A DNA stretch of 5,455 nucleotides from Candidatus Curtissbacteria bacterium RIFCSPLOWO2_01_FULL_37_9 (GCA_001776425.1 MFBN01000048.1:1-5455); one strand, 5' to 3'; shown: positions 1 to 5,322, numbered from the stretch's first letter. Translations and numbers: made by a program. Notes: a model not told the origin generated them from the letters alone.

Positions 1-572
1 AAAGCGGCTTCGCTTTTTCTGACAGTATATTCGTCTTTGGCAATGGGAAAGTTTTTCAAGTTGATATAGCCGGAGGTAAATCGCAGGAAATTGCCCAAAA
101 AGACGGGGTTTTGGATATTAACGGTTTTTTAGGTAATGTTTATCTTCTGTGGACAGACCAGATTTTTAAAATAGTACCTATAGAAAATGGTTATGCTCCG
201 CCGACCGAGTACTTAAACGAGAAAAATCAATTCGGCAATCAAGCACGATTTGCGATTGACGGGTATATCTGGGTTGCGGCGAACAATAAGATATATAAAT
301 TTTTAAGAGGATCGCAACAAGATTTTGAGATCAAGGGATTGTCCGGAGATACTGGTGAGTTTGGCGCAATTTATACATCCTCGCCTTTGGACAATTTATA
401 TGTTATCGATAAAGTTAATTCCGCACTGCTGGTAATCGATAAAGAGGGTGTTTACAAGAAAGCTTATCAGTCGCCGGATTTTGCCAAGGCCAATAATCTG
501 ATTGTCTCAGAAGATGAAACTAAAATGTATATTGCCGTGGGCAATAAAATACTGGAATCCAATCTTCAGTGA
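1..572 (+). CDS. Beta-propeller-like protein of unknown function, C-terminal part
   Basis: The reading frame is already open at the left edge (first whole codon at position 3), so this is the 3' end of a longer gene; the TTG at 111 is only an internal codon. The visible 189 residues show repeated short blocks of the type 'D-x-x-NLYVIDK-x-NSALLVIDKEG' and 'DGYIWVAANNKIYKF', alternating hydrophobic strands with D/G/N turns. This is the pattern of NHL/WD-like beta-propeller blades. The end 'DETKMYIAVGNKILESNL' looks like the closing strand of the last blade. No membrane span or catalytic motif is visible in this part; the N-terminal domain lies outside. The TGA stop overlaps the GTG start of smpB in the sequence GTGA, so the two genes are probably translationally coupled. 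Propeller fold: fairly likely. Function: unknown, perhaps a binding or scaffold domain. Confidence 0.75.
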   Translation, partial: SGFAFSDSIFVFGNGKVFQVDIAGGKSQEIAQKDGVLDINGFLGNVYLLWTDQIFKIVPIENGYAPPTEYLNEKNQFGNQARFAIDGYIWVAANNKIYKFLRGSQQDFEIKGLSGDTGEFGAIYTSSPLDNLYVIDKVNSALLVIDKEGVYKKAYQSPDFAKANNLIVSEDETKMYIAVGNKILESNLQ

Positions 573-1009
573 GAGTTTTCAACAAAAGAGCAAGATTTAA
601 ATACCAAATCCTGGAAAAATTAGAAGCAGGTGTGGTTTTAAACGGAGCTGAAATTAAATCAATACGCGCAGGCAGAATTGATCTTTCCGAATCTTTTGCC
701 AGAATAAAAGACGGGGAAGTTATATTGGTGAATGCATTTATTAATCCATGGATGGGTTCCCAAAAATATGCTGATTCCAGACGTGAGCGCAAATTGCTTC
801 TTCACAAGAAACAAATATTAAATTGGCAGGGAAAAATTGCCGGCAGTAAATTAACGGTTGTTCCGGTTTCTTTATACATTAAAAATAACTTAGCCAAAGT
901 TGAACTGGGACTTGCCAAATCAAAAACTAAATTCGACAAGCGCGCAGTTTTGAAAAAGAAATCTATCAAGCGCGAAATCGAACGTGAACTCCGCGGTAAA
1001 AAAAGTTGA
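569..1009 (+). CDS. smpB: SsrA-binding protein SmpB
   Basis: SmpB binds the tRNA-like domain of tmRNA and brings it to ribosomes stalled on broken mRNAs, where its C-terminal tail sits in the empty mRNA channel. The 146 residues match the family from end to end: 'NKRARFKYQILEKLEAGVVLNGAEIKSIRAG' near residues 5-35, the 'RKLLLHKKQI' block in the middle, 'LTVVPVSLYIKN...KVELGLAKSK' and the tail 'FDKRAVLKKKSIKREIERELR' from about residue 122. Length is normal for the family (about 145-160). The start is GTG at 569: the frame has a stop at 545-547 and no other start codon before it. The only Shine-Dalgarno-like bases are a weak GGA at 554-556, so coupling to the overlapping upstream gene is likely. 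The tmRNA gene follows 136 nt downstream on the same strand, a pairing seen in many bacteria and one that supports the call. Codon use resembles the neighbours. Confidence 0.97.
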   Translation: MRVFNKRARFKYQILEKLEAGVVLNGAEIKSIRAGRIDLSESFARIKDGEVILVNAFINPWMGSQKYADSRRERKLLLHKKQILNWQGKIAGSKLTVVPVSLYIKNNLAKVELGLAKSKTKFDKRAVLKKKSIKREIERELRGKKS

Positions 1010-1049
1010 ATTTGAAGCCGATTTCTGATAATATTATGCCTGTGTTGAT

Positions 1050-1074
1050 CCAAAGATTCCATCAGAATTTTTGG
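1050..1074 (+). other. Hairpin in the smpB-ssrA spacer
   Basis: CCAAAGATTC (1050-1059) pairs with GAATTTTTGG (1065-1074) around the loop CATCA: 10 bp with one G-U pair. No T-run follows, so it is a poor intrinsic terminator. It may be part of a shared smpB-ssrA transcript or a processing site. The pairing is seen directly; the role is a guess. Confidence 0.45.
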
Positions 1075-1080
1075 GATAAA

Positions 1081-1124
1081 GCTAGCTGCCTAAAAATCAG
1101 GTATTAGTTTTTTAGGTTGATAGC
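1081..1124 (+). other. Second hairpin just upstream of tmRNA
   Basis: CCTAAAAA (1089-1096) pairs perfectly with TTTTTAGG (1109-1116). The stem continues outward with mismatches to GCTA (1081-1084) and TAGC (1121-1124). It ends 21 nt before the mature 5' end of tmRNA and is followed, after a short gap, by six Ts (1133-1138). It could attenuate smpB read-through, guide RNase P processing of pre-tmRNA, or be incidental AT-rich pairing. No convincing -35/-10 pair for ssrA stands out in this spacer; the best -10-like words are GATAAT (1027-1032) and TATTAT (1032-1037). Confidence 0.4.
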
Positions 1125-1234
1125 TCACAGAATTTTTTACAAAGAGGGGATGTATTGTTTCGACAGGATTGCACTTTAAAAACTGCAAGCCGAATACGAT
1201 TCTAAAGCGCGTTAGGCTTTGAATCAAATTACGT

Positions 1235-1309
1235 GCAAAGAACAAACTTGCACAACTGGCTGATGCCCTTTTCGGTGTCAGGCAGTCAGCTTACGCATTT
1301 GCTGCATAA
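1235..1309 (+). other. tmRNA tag-peptide reading frame
   Basis: Resume codon GCA at 1235-1237 opens 24 codons ending with TAA at 1307-1309. The tag starts AKNKLAQLADALFG and ends VRQSAYAFAA. The terminal YAFAA is a close variant of the YALAA degron recognised by ClpXP-type proteases. The choice of GCA 1235 rests on UACGU just before it, which keeps U at -5 and A at -4 as in E. coli (UAGUC), and on the 9-nt distance from the preceding stem. A later GCA at 1250 would give a 19-residue tag but has a poorer upstream context. Confidence 0.85.
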
Positions 1310-1415
1310 GTAAAGCTTGAGCTTGTCTCTCTGGCTTTTTCTCGGTGAAGCTTTTGAGGCACAAACTAAGCCGAGAGTAGTCCGCTCATTTTGATCAAAT
1401 GGGCGAGACGAAACT

Positions 1416-1491
1416 GCCGATCTTTGTTTGAATTTCGCCCGCCTCGCTTCGCGGGGCGAAGTGGGCCTGTTAATCGGCCACAAATTCAAAC
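1416..1491 (+). other. H-type pseudoknot of tmRNA with an embedded GC-rich palindrome
   Basis: GCCGAT (1416-1421) pairs with ATCGGC (1473-1478), and GTTTGAATTT (1426-1435) pairs with AAATTCAAAC (1482-1491). The two helices cross, so this is a true pseudoknot, probably the last one (PK3/PK4 position) before helix 2. The loop between 1436 and 1472 is filled by a separate GC-rich hairpin. Confidence 0.8.
1436..1466. repeat. GC-rich palindromic element inside ssrA
   Basis: CGCCTCGC (1440-1447) pairs with GCGGGGCG (1451-1458) over a TTC loop, 8 bp with one G-U. A competing fold pairs CTTCGC (1447-1452) with GCGAAG (1456-1461). Its composition differs sharply from the surrounding AT-rich tmRNA and resembles the palindromes after the gene (1571-1620 and 1653-1688), which share CTTCGC/GCGAAG words. 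I infer a dispersed REP-like element that landed in a tolerant loop. Confidence 0.6.
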
Positions 1492-1579
1492 GAGAATTTA
1501 TAGATTAACTAAGCTTGTAGACGTTTTTAATTTGTATTCTTGGACCCGAGTTCAAAGCTCGGCATCTCCACACTTCGCT

Positions 1580-1626
1580 CCACGTCGCTACGCTTTGCGG
1601 AGCTTCGCGTGGCAAGCCACATTTTT
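1580..1626 (+). terminator. Palindrome and possible terminator after tmRNA
   Basis: Hairpin A pairs CCACG (1580-1584) with CGTGG (1608-1612), with an inner stem GCTACGC (1587-1593) / GCGGAGC (1597-1603) that has one mismatch and a TTT loop. Hairpin B pairs GTGG (1609-1612) with CCAC (1617-1620) and is followed by ATTTTTA. The two share 1609-1612 and exclude each other. Hairpin B plus its T-run is a plausible but weak terminator for ssrA; hairpin A looks like a dispersed repeat. Confidence 0.45.
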
Positions 1627-1652
1627 ACATAAAACTTTTTAACTTTCATCGG

Positions 1653-1700
1653 CGAAGTGTGTCCCGCGAAGCTTTAGCGGAGTGGGACCTCTTTTCTTTC
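1653..1700 (+). repeat. Second palindrome after tmRNA, terminator-like
   Basis: GTCCCGC (1661-1667) pairs with GTGGGAC (1682-1688), 7 bp with one G-U, around a 14-nt loop containing GAAGCTTTAGCGG. It is preceded by GCGAAGTGTG and followed by the pyrimidine-rich CTCTTTTCTTTC. It could stop transcription from ssrA and so insulate the promoter at 1701. It shares words with the palindromes at 1436 and 1571. Confidence 0.45.
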
Positions 1701-1709
1701 TGCTAGAAT
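1701..1709 (+). promoter_or_regulatory. Extended -10 promoter, TGCTAGAAT
   Basis: TG-C-TAGAAT is an extended -10 element with five of six consensus bases. The hexamer ends 6 nt before the GTG start at 1716, so transcription should begin at or next to the start codon, giving a leaderless mRNA. No good -35 box is seen, which is tolerated with an extended -10. The minus-strand gene at 5122 has the same design. Confidence 0.6.
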
Positions 1710-1715
1710 GGTTGT

Positions 1716-1952
1716 GTGTACTACGTTTATATTTTGCTGCTCAAACATAATACTTATTACATAGGATTTACTACTGATTTAAAAAAACGCTTTAAGGCCC
1801 ATAATCAAGGTTTGGTTTCTTCCACCAAAAATTTAAGGCCAATAAAGCTAGTTTTCTACGCAGCTTTTATTTCTAAGGTTAAGGCACTTAATTTTGAAAA
1901 ATATCTAAAAAGCAGTTCAGGTTTTGCATTTAGAAATAAGCATTTGATTTAA
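1716..1952 (+). CDS. Small GIY-YIG endonuclease-domain protein
   Basis: This 78-residue protein is a stand-alone GIY-YIG domain of the UvrC N-terminal/YhbQ-like type. These are metal-dependent DNA-cutting folds; what the small versions do in the cell is mostly unknown. Visible motifs are 'YVYIL' at residues 3-7 (the GIY strand), 'YYIGFT' at 14-19 (YIG), the catalytic-type Arg25 in 'KKRFKAHN', and Glu61 in 'NFEKYLK', the usual metal-binding glutamate. 'STKNLRPIKLVFY' at 36-48 is also typical. The domain is therefore complete and probably active. Start GTG 1716 is forced by a TAG in frame at 1704-1706, which lies within the -10 box. No ribosome binding site is visible, in line with a leaderless transcript. 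The comF-like gene begins 1 nt after the TAA stop, so the two are surely co-transcribed. Confidence 0.9.
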   Translation: MYYVYILLLKHNTYYIGFTTDLKKRFKAHNQGLVSSTKNLRPIKLVFYAAFISKVKALNFEKYLKSSSGFAFRNKHLI

Positions 1953-1953
1953 G

Positions 1954-2652
1954 GTGGTTTTTTCACTTCTCGATTTCCTCTTTCCCAAACGCTGTGTATC
2001 CTGTCACCAATTAGGAGGTTATCTTTGCGAGGATTGTTTTTCCAAAATCGAACTTATTGAAAAACCGGTTTGTCCTGTCTGCCAAAGACAGGCATTCGGC
2101 GGCAAAACTCATCCGGGATGTCGGACTCAATTCGGTCTAGACGGGCTTGTTGTTGCCTGCCGCTATCAGGGACCGGTAAAAAAAGCGATTGCCAAGATTA
2201 AATACAAGTGGACATATGATATTGCCAACATATTTACCGATTTAATTGGCGCCAATTTATGGAAATTTGATCTACCTAAAGATTTAACTCTAGTACCAGT
2301 GCCTCTTCACTCAAAAAGATTATACTGGCGGGGTTTTAATCAAGCGAGGGTTTTAGCAGAACGACTGGCCAAAAAATTTAATGTGCCGATTGCTGATACG
2401 ATGATACGTATCATCGAAACAAAAAGTCAGGTCGGGCTTAAAAAGGATGACCGGCACAAAAACGTGCGAGGAGCTTTTGTCCTTCGACTCGCTCCGCTCG
2501 CTCAGGATGAAATTATTGCGGATGTGAGAGGTAAGGACATAATTTTAGTCGATGATGTTTTTACCAGCGGTGCCACGATGGCCGAATGCGCAAAGGTATT
2601 AAAACGCGCCGGAGCGAAAACTGTCTGGGCTATGGCTGTGGCGCTGGGTTAG
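1954..2652 (+). CDS. comF: ComF family phosphoribosyltransferase-like protein
   Basis: ComF proteins join an N-terminal zinc-ribbon-like region to a type I phosphoribosyltransferase fold. In transformable bacteria they are needed for DNA uptake; the exact reaction is unsettled. Cysteine pairs are seen at C14/C17, C25/C28 and C40/C43, with H53 and C56 following. 'LVPVPLHSKRLYWRGFNQARVLAERLAK' is the family signature, and 'DIILVDDVFTSGAT' (residues 195-208) is the PRPP-binding loop with both aspartates (D200, D201). The 232-residue length is normal. The GTG start 1 nt after the GIY-YIG stop gives the expected N-terminus 'LLDFLFPKRC'; with no clear Shine-Dalgarno, translational coupling is likely. 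Residues 176-185 (VLRLAPLAQD), between 'NVRGAF' and the PRPP loop, are encoded by a palindromic repeat and look like an in-frame insertion in a surface loop. The key residues are intact, so the protein should still work. Confidence 0.93.
   Translation: MVFSLLDFLFPKRCVSCHQLGGYLCEDCFSKIELIEKPVCPVCQRQAFGGKTHPGCRTQFGLDGLVVACRYQGPVKKAIAKIKYKWTYDIANIFTDLIGANLWKFDLPKDLTLVPVPLHSKRLYWRGFNQARVLAERLAKKFNVPIADTMIRIIETKSQVGLKKDDRHKNVRGAFVLRLAPLAQDEIIADVRGKDIILVDDVFTSGATMAECAKVLKRAGAKTVWAMAVALG
2399..2416. repeat. Perfect 18-bp palindrome within comF
   Basis: CGATGATACGTATCATCG reads the same on both strands with no spacer. It lies in codons for 'DTMIRIIET'. It could be a dimeric protein-binding site or chance; the sequence alone does not decide. 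Confidence 0.5.
2480..2507. repeat. Palindromic repeat translated in frame inside comF
   Basis: The element has the ends TCCTTCGA and CTCAGGA around a core of CTCGCTCCG-type repeats. The same ends with other cores occur at 5284-5321 (plus strand) and 5370-5386 (minus strand). Here it is read as VLRLAPLAQD without breaking the frame. Such CCTTCGA...CTCAGG repeats are common in CPR and several other bacterial genomes (from general knowledge). Confidence 0.65.
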
Positions 2653-2671
2653 ATTATTACTTTGATGTATT

Positions 2672-3946
2672 ATGAATAAGACTAAAGAATTGCTCAGGAT
2701 AATTCTTTTTGAAAAAACCTGGATTCTGATTCTGTTATTAGCAATAATTCTTCGAGTTGTACTGCTTTTTCTCTTGCCTGTCGGTCAAACGCCGGATGAA
2801 ATTTTTGTTTTTAAAAGGGTGTGGAGTGAGGCGATACATATAGAAGAAAATTCCAAATATTACTCTAATAATATCTATTTTTATCCACCATTATATTTTT
2901 TAATAGCAGGATTGATTATAAGAGTTTCTGGTGCTATTCCGTCTGCCTTTGATCAGGCTTTTAGTTTTTTTTATATCCATCTCCGGATTCTAAGTATGAC
3001 TCTTTCTATCGCGTCTTTATTTATTATTTGGAAAATTCTGGAGAAGATTGAACTTAATAACAATATTAGGTTGGCAATTTTTGGTTTTATTGCTCTTTTG
3101 CCGTCTTTTGTAAGTTCTTCTGTTTCTGTAAATCACAACAATCTGCTATTATTTTTTGTATTTATTTTCATTTATCTGGCCTTTACTGCTAATTACCAAC
3201 TCAGAGACTATAAAAAGGCGGCTATTTTGGGTTTCATCGCCGGCTTGTCGTTACTGACAAAAATGGACGCAATTGTACTCTTGCCGTCTCTTTTAATCTA
3301 TGTAGCACTCGCCAAAAATAAAAAAGGTTTGTTCAAATTTATAACTATTTTTTTAATGTTTGCCTTAATAGCCGGAGGTTGGTGGTATATTTGGAATTTT
3401 ATGCACACTGGGTGGTTTTATCCTCGCGATTTAGCTGAAGCTTCAGGGATAGGATTTGCCAAGCCTTTTGCTTTTTCTAATTACCTGGCCAATGTTTTTT
3501 TAAATACAACTTTTACTTTTTTTGCTGTTTATGGTGTTTATAATAATATTTTTATCGGATTATTTGCTTATCAAGTTTTTATGGCCATATTTATTCTGTC
3601 GGGCATAGGCATAATTATTTTTCTATTTAAGAAGGCATTGGCTATTTTTAAAAAGGCCTATCTTGTTCATAGCTTAATATTTTTGATGAACCTTTTGATT
3701 TTTCTGAATTTTAATTTGTTCTATGTTTTTCAACCTCAAGGGAGATATTTTTTCCCTTCAATAATTTTTATTAGTTTAGGTTTTGTCGGCGGATTTTCTT
3801 ATTGGTTTAAGGGCAAAAGCCTAATATTTTTACCCGCCTTTTTAATTATTGCCTTACTATTTTTTAATTTTTGGGGTATCGGTTGTGTTACCCATTATTT
3901 CTACAACGTTAATTTTCTACCAAGCATTATGGGCTGTTTAAGTTAG
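2672..3946 (+). CDS. GT-C-like multi-span membrane protein (DUF2142/ArnT-like)
   Basis: The 424 residues are mostly hydrophobic, with roughly ten to twelve membrane spans; the first is at about 17-36. The first outer loop has 'PVGQTPDEIFVFKRVW' (D42, E43), matching the acidic motif that GT-C glycosyltransferases such as ArnT, PMT and DUF2142 proteins use for metal or substrate binding. 'FYPPLYFLIAGL' follows at about 70-81. Near the end, 'QPQGRYFFPSI' (354-364) resembles the QGRY(F/L)xP motif of DUF2142. Such enzymes move sugars from lipid-linked donors to lipids, proteins or glycans at the membrane; the substrate cannot be told here. The start is ATG 2672, 19 nt after the comF stop, with no clear Shine-Dalgarno. 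It probably shares the upstream transcript, but a functional link to comF is not implied. Alternative: a GT39-like transferase of another subfamily. Confidence 0.8.
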   Translation: MNKTKELLRIILFEKTWILILLLAIILRVVLLFLLPVGQTPDEIFVFKRVWSEAIHIEENSKYYSNNIYFYPPLYFLIAGLIIRVSGAIPSAFDQAFSFFYIHLRILSMTLSIASLFIIWKILEKIELNNNIRLAIFGFIALLPSFVSSSVSVNHNNLLLFFVFIFIYLAFTANYQLRDYKKAAILGFIAGLSLLTKMDAIVLLPSLLIYVALAKNKKGLFKFITIFLMFALIAGGWWYIWNFMHTGWFYPRDLAEASGIGFAKPFAFSNYLANVFLNTTFTFFAVYGVYNNIFIGLFAYQVFMAIFILSGIGIIIFLFKKALAIFKKAYLVHSLIFLMNLLIFLNFNLFYVFQPQGRYFFPSIIFISLGFVGGFSYWFKGKSLIFLPAFLIIALLFFNFWGIGCVTHYFYNVNFLPSIMGCLS

Positions 3947-3955
3947 ATGGGTGGT

Positions 3956-5122
3956 TTAGAGCCCAGCCAGAAATTCAAATATAAAAAACCAGGTAATGAG
4001 AACGCCCGATAACACGAGTATTCCGATGGTTTTTATATTTATTTTTTTAAGAGCAATTACAAGTGGAATCAGTAAAAATGGCGCAAAATCGAGCGCGTAG
4101 CGATAGCCGATTTGTCTCCAGCCGATTCCGTAATATAGAAGGATAGGGATTAGTGTTGCCAGGATGGTAATAAAGCTGATTTTAACTATTTTTCTTTTAG
4201 AATCCGTTCTGACGATCAGCAATAAGATTGGCGAGAGGATAAAGATACTCATACCATAGGGGTTATATTTGAGGAATGGAAATTTTGGATGTGATTCGGT
4301 TAACACTAAATCAGGCGGTTTAAAAATCAGGTAGTAAAGATTTTTAGGTATGTAATTTGTGGAGAATAACCCGCCCGCCCTTCTTTGGACGGATTCTTCG
4401 GGAATTAGTTGATATTGGTAACCGCTGTCCAGTATGCTGCCGAATCTGGCGTAATTGTAATAAGCTGTAAAAATTAATGATAATAAAATTGGTAGGGTTA
4501 ATTTGAAAATGTTGTATAAAAAGTCTGGTTTTTGTTTTAAAAAATATAAGAAGAATAAAACTGCACTCAATGTCGTTGGCCTTGCCAGAAAAGCTAAGGA
4601 CAGTGTTAACCCAATTAATAAGTAGCGTCTGCGGTTTAGGAATTCAAGTAGGGCAATAAGAAGTAGCGTTGTCGCTGTAATATGGGCAAAATACGAGGAA
4701 TATGGAAGGCTGGCCACGGGAGTGTAAATCGAACCAAAAATAAAAAAAATAGCCACGAAAAGTGCCTTGCTATTTTGAAGTTTTAAGCTCTGACAAATCT
4801 TGTACACAAGATAAAGGTTAATAATAGTTAGGGGAAATTTTATAAACCCTTCAGAGAAATTCGTGTTAAAAATTAAGACAAATGGAAGTAGCAAGACCGC
4901 AGGGAATGGGCCGATTGGCCAATAGTATTTACCGTTAAAATAACTAAAATCATACAAAGTTTTTGGGAGTTCAACCAGCGAGAAGCTAAACTTGGAAAAT
5001 GCATGTGCCAAATAGACATATTGTTGCTCGCCGGAAATGATGATATTGAAAGCAAAAAGTGGAATAAATAAATAAGTAAGTAACCAATAATTATTTTTAA
5101 AAGAAAATAAGTTTTTGAACAC
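3956..5122 (-). CDS. GT-C-like multi-span membrane glycosyltransferase
   Basis: This 388-residue polytopic membrane protein starts with a span at about 13-30. The first outer loop 'SGEQQYVYLAHAF' (30-42) is followed by 'DFSYFNGKYYWPIGPFPAVLLLPF' (58-81), a pattern common in GT-C-like CPR proteins. Acidic E32 and D58 are candidates for the catalytic or metal site; E32 stands where many relatives have Asp. 'FLARPTTLSAVLFF' in the middle and 'GWRQIGYRYALDFAPFL' (334-350) also fit the RgtA/B/C/D-like or PMT-like group. It is not closely similar to the other membrane protein in this window. The start is GTG 5122, 6 nt after a perfect TATAAT; an ATG at 5124 is in another frame, and the frame is closed upstream by TGA at 5143-5141. 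It converges on the neighbouring gene with only 9 nt between stops. Substrate unknown. Confidence 0.8.
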   Translation of the reverse strand: MFKNLFSFKNNYWLLTYLFIPLFAFNIIISGEQQYVYLAHAFSKFSFSLVELPKTLYDFSYFNGKYYWPIGPFPAVLLLPFVLIFNTNFSEGFIKFPLTIINLYLVYKICQSLKLQNSKALFVAIFFIFGSIYTPVASLPYSSYFAHITATTLLLIALLEFLNRRRYLLIGLTLSLAFLARPTTLSAVLFFLYFLKQKPDFLYNIFKLTLPILLSLIFTAYYNYARFGSILDSGYQYQLIPEESVQRRAGGLFSTNYIPKNLYYLIFKPPDLVLTESHPKFPFLKYNPYGMSIFILSPILLLIVRTDSKRKIVKISFITILATLIPILLYYGIGWRQIGYRYALDFAPFLLIPLVIALKKINIKTIGILVLSGVLITWFFIFEFLAGL

Positions 5123-5128
5123 ATAAAG

Positions 5129-5137
5129 ATTATAGCA
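5129..5137 (-). promoter_or_regulatory. Extended -10 promoter, TGCTATAAT
   Basis: On the minus strand TG-C-TATAAT is a perfect extended -10. The hexamer ends at 5129 and the GTG start is at 5122, again 6 nt away, so the mRNA is probably leaderless. No good -35 is visible. This supports the GTG 5122 start and mirrors the promoter at 1701. Confidence 0.7.
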
Positions 5138-5185
5138 AGATCACTTGGTTATAAAGGTTTTGTGGGGATGAGGGTGATAAAAGGC

Positions 5186-5222
5186 GGAGCATGTGGGTTT
5201 GGAACCCAACGCTCCCATTTTT
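5186..5222 (+). terminator. Two-part hairpin followed by T-run
   Basis: GGAGC (5186-5190) pairs with GCTCC (5211-5215), and inside it GGGTT (5195-5199) pairs with AACCC (5203-5207) over a TGG loop. On the plus strand CATTTTT follows (Ts at 5218-5222). On the minus strand the stem is followed by GCCTTTTAT, so it could stop transcription both ways. No forward gene ends here, so its job may be to shield the minus-strand promoter at 5129 from transcription entering from the right. Confidence 0.45.
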
Positions 5223-5247
5223 CGAGCTTGCGAGAAAAACAAGCTCG
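5223..5247. repeat. Inverted repeat CGAGCTTG / CAAGCTCG
   Basis: CGAGCTTG (5223-5230) pairs perfectly with CAAGCTCG (5240-5247) around a 9-nt loop. It abuts the T-run of the preceding hairpin. A shifted alternative pairs GCGAG with CTCGC. Confidence 0.55.
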
Positions 5248-5282
5248 CTTATAGTCCCCCCTTTTGCGGAGGCGAGAGGATT

Positions 5283-5322
5283 CCCTTCGATTTCATCGAG
5301 TCAGACTCGATTTCACTCAGGG
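5283..5322. repeat. Palindromic repeat with CCTTCGA...CTCAGG ends
   Basis: The centre is ATCGAGTC-A-GACTCGAT (5295-5311), 8 bp on each side of one base. The outer ends CCCTTCGA (5283-5290) and CTCAGGG (5316-5322) are those of the comF element, but the core is different and longer. Confidence 0.6.

Larger units (their letters stand above)
1146..1570 (+). ncRNA. ssrA: tmRNA (transfer-messenger RNA)
   Basis: tmRNA acts as alanyl-tRNA and then as mRNA to free stalled ribosomes and tag the unfinished protein for proteolysis, together with SmpB. The acceptor stem pairs GGGGATG (1146-1152) with CATCTCC (1563-1569); A1570 is the discriminator. The D-loop-like segment 'TTTCGACAGG' follows the 5' end. 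The T arm is CCGAG-TTCAAAG-CTCGG, ending at 1562. Long-range helix 2 pairs CTGCAAGC (1183-1190) with GCTTGTAG (1513-1520). Before the tag there is a stem GATTC-t-AAAGC / GCTTT-GAATC (1198-1225). After it come CTCTC-t-GGCTT / AAGCCGAGAG (1327-1337 with 1368-1377), a 9-bp hairpin (1383-1405) and a pseudoknot (1416-1491). This is the standard one-piece layout, not the permuted two-piece form. The 3' CCA is not encoded (A is followed by CAC), so it must be added after transcription. At 425 nt it is somewhat longer than E. coli tmRNA (363 nt), partly because of the long tag and a GC-rich hairpin. Confidence 0.97.

Noticed and set aside
1..16. AAAGCG-GCTT-CGCTTT hairpin at left edge
   Set aside because: Short, within coding sequence and cut by the window edge; nothing can be concluded from it alone.
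569..1009. Possible use of TGA as a glycine codon, as in some CPR groups
   Set aside because: TGA stops occur exactly at the expected ends of the propeller-like gene and smpB, and the conserved proteins need no recoding.
520..1062. Two minus-strand frames opposite smpB
   Set aside because: They are shadows of a clearly conserved gene and show no protein family features.
1286..1642. Reading frames on both strands across the tmRNA 3' half
   Set aside because: The bases are explained by tmRNA helices and the T arm; the predicted peptides are arginine-rich nonsense from GC-rich palindromes.
5186..5215. tRNA-like arm (GGGTT-TGG-AACCC, or TTCCAAA on the other strand)
   Set aside because: No acceptor stem, anticodon arm or proper TTCRA loop can be built around it.
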